From: a virus
DNA: 64,000 nucleotides
Strand: one strand, 5' to 3'
IMG/VR virus record: IMGVR_UViG_3300037262_000003
Coordinates: 46,054 to 110,053 of that record
A program made the position numbers and the translations under genes. Below are positions 51,560 through 57,837 of the stretch, piece after piece; position 1 is the stretch's first letter, and every line of letters begins with the position of its first letter. The notes below the pieces were generated by a model that was not told the DNA's origin, searched no databases, and was given only the letters and a program-made list of their open reading frames with translations.

Positions 51560-51630
51560 TACCCAATGAAGGTAATGCTCCCTCGTCCTCGCCTTGTAAG
51601 GGCGTTGCTCTCCTTTTGAGCTAATCGGGC
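51560..51630 (-). tRNA. tRNA-Val (UAC) with T-loop AGCATTA
   Basis: Acceptor GCCCGAT/ATTGGGT, D-stem GCTC/GAGC, anticodon loop CTTACAA, T-stem GAGGG/CCTTC. All four arms pair, length 71, but the T-loop AGCATTA lacks the TTC motif. Confidence 0.75.
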
Positions 51631-51681
51631 ATACGTGCCTTAACGTCGGCACCAGACGGGCGTAAGTGGAGTCGCCACCCG

Positions 51682-51756
51682 TACACCGTCAAGGAATTGA
51701 ACCTTGCTTAAACTAAGTTATCAGCTTAGCTCTCACAACCAGTGAGACTACAGTGC
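51682..51756 (-). tRNA. tRNA-Ile (GAU)
   Basis: Anticodon stem CTAAG/CTTAG, loop CTGATAA, T-arm CAAGG/CCTTG with TTCAATT. Positions 8-9 read AG instead of the usual TA. Confidence 0.88.
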
Positions 51757-51757
51757 G

Positions 51758-51830
51758 TGGAGAAGGTCGGACTCGAACCGACAGCCGTCTGCTTGCAAAG
51801 CAGTTGCTCTACCATTGGAGCTACATCCCC
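51758..51830 (-). tRNA. tRNA-Ala (UGC)
   Basis: D-stem GCTC/GAGC, loop TTTGCAA, T-arm GTCGG/CCGAC with TTCGAGT. Starts one base after tRNA-Ile(GAU). Confidence 0.9.
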
Positions 51831-51894
51831 ATAATGAGCGGTCCACTTACTCCACCATAGCAGTGTAAAGATTGGGCGTCATAACCACTCAAGC

Positions 51895-51916
51895 GTGCTG
51901 GTGTGCTGGTGTGCTG
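51895..51916. repeat. 8-bp tandem repeat GTGCTGGT
   Basis: Nearly three copies in the non-coding gap between tRNA-Ala and tRNA-Glu. The rest of this gap holds a T-arm-like palindrome (GGGTTCGAACCC, near 51964) that may be a tRNA fragment. Confidence 0.5.
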
Positions 51917-51987
51917 CCAGTTACAGCACAGCAAGTTATTGCCCGCAGGCTCACTCACTGGCGGGGTTCGAACCCTCACCACCAACG

Positions 51988-52058
51988 TAGCCCACGCCGG
52001 TTACGATCCGGCCTCAAGAGATTGAAAGTCTCCCGTTCTGCCACTAAACTAGTGGGCC
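51988..52058 (-). tRNA. tRNA-Glu (UUC) with A54-U58 T-loop
   Basis: Acceptor GGCCCAC/GTGGGCT, loop CTTTCAA, T-stem GCCGG/CCGGC with loop ATCGTAA, so the conserved U54 and A58 are exchanged. Confidence 0.85.
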
Positions 52059-52117
52059 AAGATACTTCGTTAGGTTCTTTAGTCTAGCATGTGGTGAAAG
52101 ACGAGTCAAACTACTTG

Positions 52118-52190
52118 CGCTCGCGACGGGATTCGAACCCGCCCTAGCACCTTGACAGGGTGCCGTGCTTACCGCTGACACTACGCGTGC
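52118..52190 (-). tRNA. tRNA-Asp (GUC)
   Basis: Loop CTGTCAA, stem GCACC/GGTGC, T-loop TTCGAAT; one A-A mismatch in the acceptor. Confidence 0.9.
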
Positions 52191-52230
52191 ATGATCCCAG
52201 TTTTTAACGTGGGTGAGGCCACGTGTGAGG

Positions 52231-52262
52231 ATATCCTCACATCCATGTGGATGTGAGGATAT
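52231..52262. terminator. 15-pair perfect hairpin, loop TG
   Basis: ATATCCTCACATCCA and its exact reverse complement are separated by two bases; the left arm also belongs to an 18-base palindrome (52224-52241). It directly follows the micro-protein gene at 52273. No U-tract, so termination, processing or a protein-binding site are all possible. Confidence 0.6.
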
Positions 52263-52272
52263 TATCACAAGC

Positions 52273-52347
52273 CTATCGACGGTAGTAGCCTACGCCGCCG
52301 CCAAGTAGCAGGACAATGAGAACGACTACGATGATAATCAGTAGCAT
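52273..52347 (-). CDS. 24-residue membrane micro-protein
   Basis: AAAGGAG with ideal spacing precedes ATG. The product is one hydrophobic helix (MLLIIIVVVLIVLLLGGGVG) ending YYRR, like DUF3309-type tiny membrane proteins. It lies between tRNA genes and a 15-pair hairpin. Confidence 0.7.
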   Translation of the reverse strand: MLLIIIVVVLIVLLLGGGVGYYRR

Positions 52348-52380
52348 GGTATCTCCTTTCGTCCTTATCACCGTACCACG

Positions 52381-52453
52381 TATCAGTAACGGGGATCGAA
52401 CCCGTAGCCTCCTGGTTGAGAGCCAGGTGATCTGCCAATTGATCTATACCGAC
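52381..52453 (-). tRNA. tRNA-Glu (CUC)
   Basis: Stem CCTGG/CCAGG, loop CTCTCAA, D-stem GATC/GATC, T-loop TTCGATC. Confidence 0.9.
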
Positions 52454-52454
52454 G

Positions 52455-52526
52455 TGGTTCCCAGAGGGATCGAACCTCTGCGCTCCGGGCTTCAACCGGG
52501 TGCTCTACCAACTGAGCTAGAGAACC
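52455..52526 (-). tRNA. tRNA-Phe (GAA)
   Basis: Acceptor GGTTCTC/GGGAACC, D-stem GCTC/GAGC, loop TTGAAGC, T-loop TTCGATC. Confidence 0.9.
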
Positions 52527-52567
52527 ATAAGAATGGGCTTTTAACGTCATCACCCGAGGACGAGTTG

Positions 52568-52638
52568 AGTCCCACGCGGGGTTCGAACCCACGCTAGCAC
52601 CTTGGCAAGGTACTGTGCTACCACTACACCAGTAGGAC
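52568..52638 (-). tRNA. tRNA-Gly (GCC)
   Basis: Acceptor GTCCTAC/GTGGGAC, loop TTGCCAA, T-loop TTCGAAC. Five bases downstream of the predicted start of the promoter at 52650. Confidence 0.92.
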
Positions 52639-52649
52639 ACCGTGCTCCC

Positions 52650-52678
52650 AGTTTAAGTCAGGAAGCCATGACTGTCAA
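52650..52678 (-). promoter_or_regulatory. Promoter TTGACA-N17-TAAACT for tRNA-Gly(GCC)
   Basis: -35 at 52673-52678, -10 at 52650-52655. Predicted start about 52643, five bases before the tRNA. Confidence 0.7.
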
Positions 52679-52749
52679 GACCGTGCTGTTCTTGCTTTTT
52701 ACGGATGACAGAACAGCAAACACTTTCGTCCCACCAAGTGTGTTGGGAG

Positions 52750-52820
52750 AGCCTCATGCCGGTACTGCCCCGGCTCTGAATGCTTGGAAGGCACTCGTGC
52801 AACTTTCACACCCATAAGGC
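52750..52820 (-). tRNA. tRNA-Gly (UCC) with T-loop GGCAGTA
   Basis: Acceptor GCCTTAT/ATGAGGC, stem AGTGC/GCATT, loop CTTCCAA, T-stem GCCGG/CCGGC. T-loop GGCAGTA lacks TTC, the D-loop has no GG pair, and positions 8-9 are GG. All stems pair. Confidence 0.7.
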
Positions 52821-52858
52821 ACCGTGGCGTTTTAAAGACTCGCCATGTCTGCTTTACG

Positions 52859-52932
52859 TAGCGGAAGCGAGATTCGAACTCGCGTCGTGCGGCTTATGAG
52901 GCCGGGCTGGGTCCTCTCCAGTCCATTCCGCT
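52859..52932 (-). tRNA. tRNA-Met/CAU
   Basis: Acceptor AGCGGAA/TTCCGCT, loop CTCATAA, T-arm GCGAG/CTCGC with TTCGAAT. The A1-U72 pair is unlike bacterial initiators. Could also be Ile with lysidine; not decidable by eye. D-arm atypical. Confidence 0.82.
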
Positions 52933-52940
52933 ATGAATAA

Positions 52941-52969
52941 ATCTATCACACTGTCGTAGTGTTTGTCAA
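52941..52969 (-). promoter_or_regulatory. Promoter TTGACA-N17-ATAGAT for tRNA-Met
   Basis: -35 at 52964-52969; -10 at 52941-52946. Predicted start about 52934, two bases before the tRNA. Confidence 0.65.
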
Positions 52970-52970
52970 G

Positions 52971-53042
52971 TCGGCTCGGTGGGGATCGAACCCACTTAAC
53001 TACCTTATAAGAGTAGCGCCTTAACCAGTAGACGACGAGCCA
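52971..53042 (-). tRNA. tRNA-Ile (UAU)
   Basis: Stem CTACT/GGTAG, loop CTTATAA, T-arm GTGGG/CCCAC with TTCGATC. Reads AUA directly. Confidence 0.88.
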
Positions 53043-53043
53043 G

Positions 53044-53124
53044 AGGAAGGATGACGAGTCGAACGCCATGGTTACCCACGTTTCGCTTTCAAGGCGATCT
53101 CAGGCCCGGCCTGATTAACCTTCC
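53044..53124 (-). tRNA. tRNA-Ser (UGA)
   Basis: 81 bases with a long variable arm (CGTGG/CCATG). Anticodon loop CTTGAAA, T-loop TTCGACT. Confidence 0.82.
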
Positions 53125-53125
53125 G

Positions 53126-53194
53126 AGCACAGTATGAGAATCGGACTCATCTTCGTAGGTTTGCAATCTACGCCCATCCCAGATGGAACCATGC
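53126..53194 (-). tRNA. tRNA-Cys (GCA), C55 T-loop
   Basis: Acceptor GCATGGT/ACTGTGC, anticodon loop TTGCAAA, T-stem ATGAG/CTCAT with TCCGATT. Shortened D-arm (CCATC/GATGG, three-base loop) and A31-C39 mismatch. Confidence 0.75.
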
Positions 53195-53199
53195 AAGCC

Positions 53200-53245
53200 G
53201 GTCCAAGCTTCCGCTGTAGAGGAATTTCCTCAGACTGCCTGGACC
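53200..53245. repeat. 46-nt structured spacer between tRNA-Cys and tRNA-Ser
   Basis: Outer GGTCCA/TGGACC and inner GAGGAA/TTCCTC stems. No tRNA fold found. Confidence 0.45.
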
Positions 53246-53249
53246 CGAG

Positions 53250-53332
53250 CGGAGAGCTGAGGGCACGATCCCCAACGCCGAGACGCCGCGCTCGTTAGCA
53301 GCGAGGCCCGTTCCCTGAACGGTTAACTCTCC
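53250..53332 (-). tRNA. tRNA-Ser (GCU) with A54-U58 T-loop
   Basis: Acceptor GGAGAGT/GCTCTCC, discriminator G, loop CTGCTAA, long variable arm, T-stem TGGGG/CCTCA with loop ATCGTGC. Confidence 0.82.
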
Positions 53333-53347
53333 ATGTACAGTGTAGCT

Positions 53348-53428
53348 TTACTTCTCAAGACACCAGTCTGCGTGGCACGTCGTAGGACGCCCGCAGTAAT
53401 GGCACACTAGGTTCCTCAATATCCTCAT
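53348..53428 (-). CDS. Leaderless micro-protein, 26 residues
   Basis: ATG lies exactly six bases after the -10 box TATTCT of the promoter at 53435. Product MRILRNLVCHYCGRPTTCHA with CHYC and two more Cys, zinc-binding candidate. Size makes it uncertain. Confidence 0.45.
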   Translation of the reverse strand: MRILRNLVCHYCGRPTTCHADWCLEK

Positions 53429-53434
53429 GAAACG

Positions 53435-53463
53435 AGAATAACACTGAGTTTCTAGAATGTCAA
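53435..53463 (-). promoter_or_regulatory. Promoter TTGACA-N17-TATTCT
   Basis: -35 at 53458-53463 includes the TGA stop of the gene at 53460-53630; -10 at 53435-53440. Confidence 0.7.
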
Positions 53464-53630
53464 CCCTCGACCCCAGGCCCGCGAGTCTCAGACCACTCCA
53501 GCCCGCAGTGGTAGCACTTCCAGAAGTCAGTGTGCCACGGGCGACCCTGACGATCACGACCGTTGGCTGTGCCTGTCTTGTGGGGATCTATGTGATTCCC
53601 GCCTCTGCACTTCGGCTTCGCTCTAGGCAT
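53460..53630 (-). CDS. Small zinc-ribbon-like protein, 56 residues
   Basis: AAGGAG eight bases before ATG. PKCRGGNHIDPHKTGTANG and FWKCYHCGLEWSE; three Cys and several His suggest zinc binding. Located between tRNA-Ser and tRNA-Leu. Confidence 0.7.
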   Translation of the reverse strand: MPRAKPKCRGGNHIDPHKTGTANGRDRQGRPWHTDFWKCYHCGLEWSETRGPGVEG

Positions 53631-53642
53631 TATGACTCCTTG

Positions 53643-53725
53643 TACGCCAGGTGGGGCTCGAACCCACACGTCCCTAGGACATCGCCTTTTGAGGACGACG
53701 CGTCTACCAATTTCACCACTAGCGC
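53643..53725 (-). tRNA. tRNA-Leu (CAA)
   Basis: 83 bases with long variable arm, stem TCGTC/GGCGA, loop CTCAAAA, T-arm GTGGG/CCCAC with TTCGAGC. Confidence 0.9.
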
Positions 53726-53793
53726 ATGGTCTGCCGTTGCCTATCGGAGCATATAGCCCGTAAGTGGGCCAATCTAGCAGGACGTACCTTGCG

Positions 53794-53865
53794 TCGGGAC
53801 TCTGGGAGTCGAACCCAGTTTCTCCTAGATCCGAACTAGGCAGATTACCGTCTTCCTCAATCCCG
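53794..53865 (-). tRNA. tRNA-Pro (CGG)
   Basis: Stem CCTAG/CTAGG, loop TTCGGAT, T-arm CTGGG/CCCAG with TTCGACT. D-arm nearly identical to tRNA-Pro(UGG). Confidence 0.9.
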
Positions 53866-53873
53866 TTAACTCA

Positions 53874-53945
53874 ACGACCTGCTGGGACTCGAACCCAGTC
53901 CTGCCGCCCTTTTTCACGAGGAACCACCCTCGCTACTCGGGGCCG
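53874..53945 (-). tRNA. tRNA-like element, identity uncertain
   Basis: Clear T-arm CTGGG TTCGAGT CCCAG. The acceptor CGGCCCC/CAGGTCG has five of seven pairs and no convincing anticodon stem; GTGAAAA could be a GAA loop. Probably decayed. Confidence 0.35.
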
Positions 53946-54004
53946 CTGTGCGCCCATACACTGCTGGTCTCATGAACGTGCTGGTTAGGCTGTCCATGTG
54001 AGCG

Positions 54005-54076
54005 TCAAGCGCCTTGGAGTCGAACCAAGTTTCTCCTGTTTCCAAAACAGGCAGATTACCGTCTTCCTCGCGCCTG
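54005..54076 (-). tRNA. tRNA-Pro (UGG)
   Basis: Stem CCTGT/ACAGG, loop TTTGGAA, T-arm CTTGG/CCAAG with TTCGACT. Confidence 0.92.
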
Positions 54077-54086
54077 ATGTCAAGCG

Positions 54087-54157
54087 TACACCCGAGAGGA
54101 TTCGAACCTCCAACTCGTGGTTCGTAGCCACGTGGTTATCCCTTAGCCTACAGGTGC
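54087..54157 (-). tRNA. tRNA-Arg (ACG)
   Basis: Stem CGTGG/CCACG, loop CTACGAA, T-loop TTCGAAT. Confidence 0.9.
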
Positions 54158-54191
54158 ATAACGGACGAGTTTAAAGAGTTCCCGACTCTTG

Positions 54192-54263
54192 CTCTCCCGC
54201 CTGGGTACGATCCAAGACGAGCAGATTAACGGTCTGCCATGCTGCCAATTACATCACAGGAGA
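54192..54263 (-). tRNA. tRNA-Asn (GUU) with A54-U58 T-loop
   Basis: Acceptor TCTCCTG/CGGGAGA, stem GCAGA/TCTGC, loop CCGTTAA, T-stem CTTGG/CCAGG with loop ATCGTAC. Confidence 0.85.
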
Positions 54264-54336
54264 ATGCTTGACCTGGACTCGAAGATCCAGTATACTTACC
54301 TTGTTTCGAAGGTTAACTACAAAACTAGGATATCAC

Positions 54337-54834
54337 ATGAACATCGATTGTCAATACTGCGGAACTACCTTTAGCGCAGACTGGGCTGGAAGAAAGTACT
54401 GCTCCAAGTCATGCTCTGCCAAGGTCAATAACACTCTATATCCGAAGAGGGTCTCTGTCAAGCAATACTGCCTGATGTGCGGCGAAGAATTCACTTCTAT
54501 TGGCCAAAGCAGGCAGAAGTGCCCAGCATGTATCTCAGCTACGAAGAGCGCTGAGTACATATGGAAGGTAACAATGGGTGAGTATAAGAATGGCTTCTCT
54601 CGTGCCGCTCAAGCGTACAACTCAGCACGTACTATATCTCGAAGGATCTACGAGAAGTCTGACCGCCCGAAGTCTTGCTTGATCTGTAGATATGCCAAGC
54701 ATTATGAAGTCTGCCATATCGAGGATCTTCAGCACGTTCCAGATGACAAGATTCTTGGTTTGGCATTGAGCCATCAGAATATCGTGGCACTATGCCCCAA
54801 CCATCATTGGGAATTTGACAAGGGACTTCTATAA
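54337..54834 (+). CDS. HNH endonuclease with zinc ribbons
   Basis: 165 residues from ATG at 54337 (AGGA eight bases upstream). Two N-terminal zinc ribbons (CQYCGTTFSADWAGRKYCSK; CLMCGEEF) and a C-terminal HNH (SCLICRYAKHYEVCHIEDL, IVALCPNHHWEFD). Plus-strand insertion in the minus-strand tRNA array; lower GC than the surroundings. It ends one base before tRNA-Trp, suggesting homing into the array. Confidence 0.88.
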   Translation: MNIDCQYCGTTFSADWAGRKYCSKSCSAKVNNTLYPKRVSVKQYCLMCGEEFTSIGQSRQKCPACISATKSAEYIWKVTMGEYKNGFSRAAQAYNSARTISRRIYEKSDRPKSCLICRYAKHYEVCHIEDLQHVPDDKILGLALSHQNIVALCPNHHWEFDKGLL

Positions 54835-54835
54835 G

Positions 54836-54912
54836 CACGCAAGTGACGAATCGAACGCCTGGTTGGCGGGTTTGGAATCCGCTCCCGGCCCAGCCGGGTT
54901 AACAACTCACGT
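54836..54912 (-). tRNA. tRNA-Trp (CCA)
   Basis: Acceptor ACGTGAG/CTTGCGT, loop TTCCAAA, T-loop TTCGATT. A31-C39 mismatch as in tRNA-Cys; D-arm has a five-pair CCCGG/CCGGG stem. 77 bases. Confidence 0.8.
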
Positions 54913-54916
54913 ATGA

Positions 54917-54953
54917 TCACCAGGGAAGGAGATCGACCGTTCTTCCCTGGTGA
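54917..54953 (-). terminator. 12-pair hairpin downstream of the ribonucleotide reductase gene
   Basis: TCACCAGGGAAG pairs perfectly with CTTCCCTGGTGA around a 13-base loop. No U-run follows on the minus strand; the tRNA-Trp begins five bases later, so it may be a processing or stabilising structure. Confidence 0.6.
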
Positions 54954-54970
54954 GACTATCTTAACACATT

Positions 54971-57757
54971 TTATCTGATCGGGCAAGCCCCTGACGCACA
55001 TTCCTCTGAGATACTATCACTCGTCCTAGTTGCTTCTGCCACTTGGTAGGCGGCCTCAGAGATCCTGGTGTAGGGTGCCTGATCTCTGGTGGCATCTACC
55101 ATGATAGTTGTTCCCTTGAGCTTTGGCAAGTACGCCCGAAGTATACCGTCCAAGGCTTCTGGTGTCACTGTTCCCTCAGGCACGTTAGCTGTGTAGGATA
55201 TAGCGTTATCCGCCCAGTGCTTCTGGTAGAACGCCTGTAGCTCAAGCATGTCTTCGATTGAGACCTGCTCGGCAGACTCAACCAGATCTACATCCAGCCC
55301 GAGGGCTCGCACCTGAGACACTAGCAGATTCTCAGTAGGAAAGCAAACCACAGCAGTCATGCCCGACTCATCGTAGACATCAGTCTCGACCTTGAATCCC
55401 TGCTGCTGGAATGCCTGGACCTGCTCGAACTCCCTGTCGTCCCTCAACGAGAAACGTACCCTCTGGATGAACCAGCGGGCGTAGATCGCCTGGATACCCT
55501 CGCTCACACCTGGAAGCTTCGACACCGAACCCGTGGGAGCCACCGTAGTGACCTTGACGGGAGCCGGAATGCGAAGCTCGACGGCGTAATCGTTAGCTTC
55601 CTGACGTACGGTGTGATAGAGATGTCGCAGTAGTCCCTGAGGGCTCACGATGCCGTTATCACGCTGCTTGGCGATCTCACTGTACTTCAACTCGTACGCC
55701 TTGGCGAAAAAGCCCTGGACACCCATGTGCCCGACACCGATACGACGGTTCCTGTCCTGAATGACCTTCTGCTTGGGATCTGTGATGTCCCCGAAGGTGC
55801 TACGTACCAGGAAGCGCGTAACCAGGCGATGAGCCTCAAGCAGGAGCTGAGGATCGAAGCCACAGGCTACTTCCTTGTTCACGAACCAGTCTAGGTTAAC
55901 GTGGCCTAGATTGCAAGCCTCCCAAGCCTCTAGCGGGATCTCGCCGCAGTTAGCCGACATGACGCCCGACATGTGCCCTGCAATGGGTTCCGGGTCAAGC
56001 ACGATGTATGCGTGGCTGTCATCCACAGTACCGTTGTACACATCTGCACGACCTGCGGGCTCTACCGACACGACCTTGTGATTCGGTGAGTGCCCGTCCA
56101 TTCCATTTTGCTGACGCAGAGGCATGTCATAACGCCTGTGACCAAGTTCGGTCATTAGCGCTAGATTATCCATACCATTGTTAGTGCCGTCACCGTCTAT
56201 GTGCGCTACGTTGATTCCATCAGGAAGCTCAGTGCCCAGGAAGTTCTCCCAGAGCATACGGTGTGTCCACTGGTGGTTGGCAGCATTCCTGTCGCTATCC
56301 CACCCGTGAATCCTCTCGTGCCCGCTGGAATCTCTGCTAGCAGAGAACGCCCGAATCGACTGACCCTCGCGAAGATGCTGCGCCTGTACCTTCTCCCCAC
56401 GGAATGAGAAGAAGTTATGGTCCGGAGTACAACGCACTTCTAGACCACTGTCGAACGTGACCTTCAGAATTTCTGTGTTCTTTCGGGTCAGTCGTGGCTG
56501 ACGCATCCACCTAACGACGGGCTTCTTAGTCTTTGGATGCCAGGAGTAGACCTGAACATCTTCTCCGACCTCTGCTAGATCCTTAAAAGTTCTTGGACCA
56601 TCGATGGTAGCGATAACAGTATCGCCAGTCAAGCATGGGTTCGTTGCGATGATCGTACCAGGCTCACCCTCGTTTGACAAGTCTGAGTTCCAGTAGCCCG
56701 GCTCACCGTTCTTGAGCACGGCCTCGCAGACCGCCTTGTGGACCTGACGTGCCCAGGCTACATTACCAGTCTGATCATCAAGAGCAGCAAGGAACTCGTT
56801 GTCAATCTCGACTGAGATGTTGGTGGTCCAAAACTTGGAGCCATCCGCCTTGGCGTTGATGAAGTCTATGATGTATGGGTCGTCCCAGTGGCACATGCTC
56901 ATGCGAGCTGAACGACGCTTGCCGCCAGCGATGGCCCCGACCGAGATGACATGATCCATCTCCATAATATCGACTGGGGAGAAATGACCCACTGACCATG
57001 CACGGTTCAGGACGCTCACAATATCGTGAAGCATCTTAGCCAACGGGGCAGGACCGGAAGCCACACCGCCTGATGACACAAGAGGGGAACCCTCGGGGCG
57101 AATCTTGGACAGATCCAAGAATATCGAGACCGGGCGATCCGCCTTACCGTAAATGCTCATGGCCTCATCGATAACATGTGACAGAGCTACAGCCCATCCC
57201 TCACGAGTGTCTTCCACGAGACAAACACCATCGGAGTAGTGACGGGCAGCGTGAGCGACTTCCTTGTCGAATACGTCAGAAGAAGCCAGATACTCGCGCA
57301 TCTTCTCGTAATCAGTATGAGTCTCATCCGCAGCGAGGATCAGGTTGATCGGGTGCTTGGGATATCCGTAGTGCTCGAAGAGTCTGGTGCTGTAATTAGC
57401 CCCGACACCGCCGCCTTCCACCAGTCGCATGAACGTGAATGCGAAGTGGTCGGAGAACTTCTGGCCCCAGCCACTCACGTGACAGTTGAACAGGAACTGA
57501 CGGCCCTCGACACCACTCGCCCATAGCTGACGACCCGCAGGGAGAATGGCCATATTGCCCATGTAGTAGTTGAGGCTGTCGTACTCCTTCCAGACCTCCT
57601 TGCTCCACGTGCTCTGGTGACCATACACGAGTGAGAGGTTTCCACGTGCAACACGGGCAACGGTCTCGGGCCAAGTCTCGTAATTACCGTCTGGCTTGAC
57701 ACGTGAGTACGTCCGCCTGTACACAGCCTCACCAGTGGGGCCAAATGGGGTTGCCAA
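54971..57757 (-). CDS. nrdJ: Adenosylcobalamin-dependent (class II) ribonucleotide reductase with intein
   Basis: 928 residues from TTG at 57757, AAGGAG six bases upstream. The host protein is about 699 residues after intein removal. FLFNCHVSGW carries the first redox Cys; NP/CGEIPLEAWEACNLGHVN is the active-site motif interrupted by the intein; VAPTGSVSKLPGVSEGI follows; the C-terminus ECASGACPIR holds the redox Cys pair. Class II is B12-dependent and needs no small subunit. It converts ribonucleotides to deoxyribonucleotides for phage DNA synthesis. Transcribed from the terminator-promoter composite upstream. Confidence 0.93.
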   Translation of the reverse strand: MATPFGPTGEAVYRRTYSRVKPDGNYETWPETVARVARGNLSLVYGHQSTWSKEVWKEYDSLNYYMGNMAILPAGRQLWASGVEGRQFLFNCHVSGWGQKFSDHFAFTFMRLVEGGGVGANYSTRLFEHYGYPKHPINLILAADETHTDYEKMREYLASSDVFDKEVAHAARHYSDGVCLVEDTREGWAVALSHVIDEAMSIYGKADRPVSIFLDLSKIRPEGSPLVSSGGVASGPAPLAKMLHDIVSVLNRAWSVGHFSPVDIMEMDHVISVGAIAGGKRRSARMSMCHWDDPYIIDFINAKADGSKFWTTNISVEIDNEFLAALDDQTGNVAWARQVHKAVCEAVLKNGEPGYWNSDLSNEGEPGTIIATNPCLTGDTVIATIDGPRTFKDLAEVGEDVQVYSWHPKTKKPVVRWMRQPRLTRKNTEILKVTFDSGLEVRCTPDHNFFSFRGEKVQAQHLREGQSIRAFSASRDSSGHERIHGWDSDRNAANHQWTHRMLWENFLGTELPDGINVAHIDGDGTNNGMDNLALMTELGHRRYDMPLRQQNGMDGHSPNHKVVSVEPAGRADVYNGTVDDSHAYIVLDPEPIAGHMSGVMSANCGEIPLEAWEACNLGHVNLDWFVNKEVACGFDPQLLLEAHRLVTRFLVRSTFGDITDPKQKVIQDRNRRIGVGHMGVQGFFAKAYELKYSEIAKQRDNGIVSPQGLLRHLYHTVRQEANDYAVELRIPAPVKVTTVAPTGSVSKLPGVSEGIQAIYARWFIQRVRFSLRDDREFEQVQAFQQQGFKVETDVYDESGMTAVVCFPTENLLVSQVRALGLDVDLVESAEQVSIEDMLELQAFYQKHWADNAISYTANVPEGTVTPEALDGILRAYLPKLKGTTIMVDATRDQAPYTRISEAAYQVAEATRTSDSISEECASGACPIR
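55949..56635 (-). mobile_element. Intein with HNH homing endonuclease in the reductase active site
   Basis: Residues 375-603 of the reductase. Begins CLTGDTVIATIDG (N-terminal splice block) with RCTPDHNFF (TxxH block), contains an HNH domain (GINVAHIDGDGTNNGMDNLA), and ends VYNGTVDDSHAYIV...GVMSAN before Cys. The penultimate residue is Ala instead of the usual His. Insertion is exactly before the catalytic Cys of NPCGE. Confidence 0.88.
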
Positions 57758-57786
57758 AGTAGACTCCTTGCATAGATTGGTTAAAA

Positions 57787-57834
57787 GAGAAGTAAAGGAC
57801 TCTCAGTGTATCGCTGAGAGTCCCGTGCTGTCAA
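57787..57834 (-). promoter_or_regulatory. Terminator-promoter composite between peptidase and reductase genes
   Basis: A ten-pair hairpin (57797-57823) with a T-rich tail on the minus strand terminates the peptidase gene. TTGACA at 57829-57834 and TACACT at 57805-57810 (spacer 18) form a promoter whose -10 lies in the hairpin loop; its transcript starts inside the downstream arm. Confidence 0.7.
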
Positions 57835-57837
57835 GAC

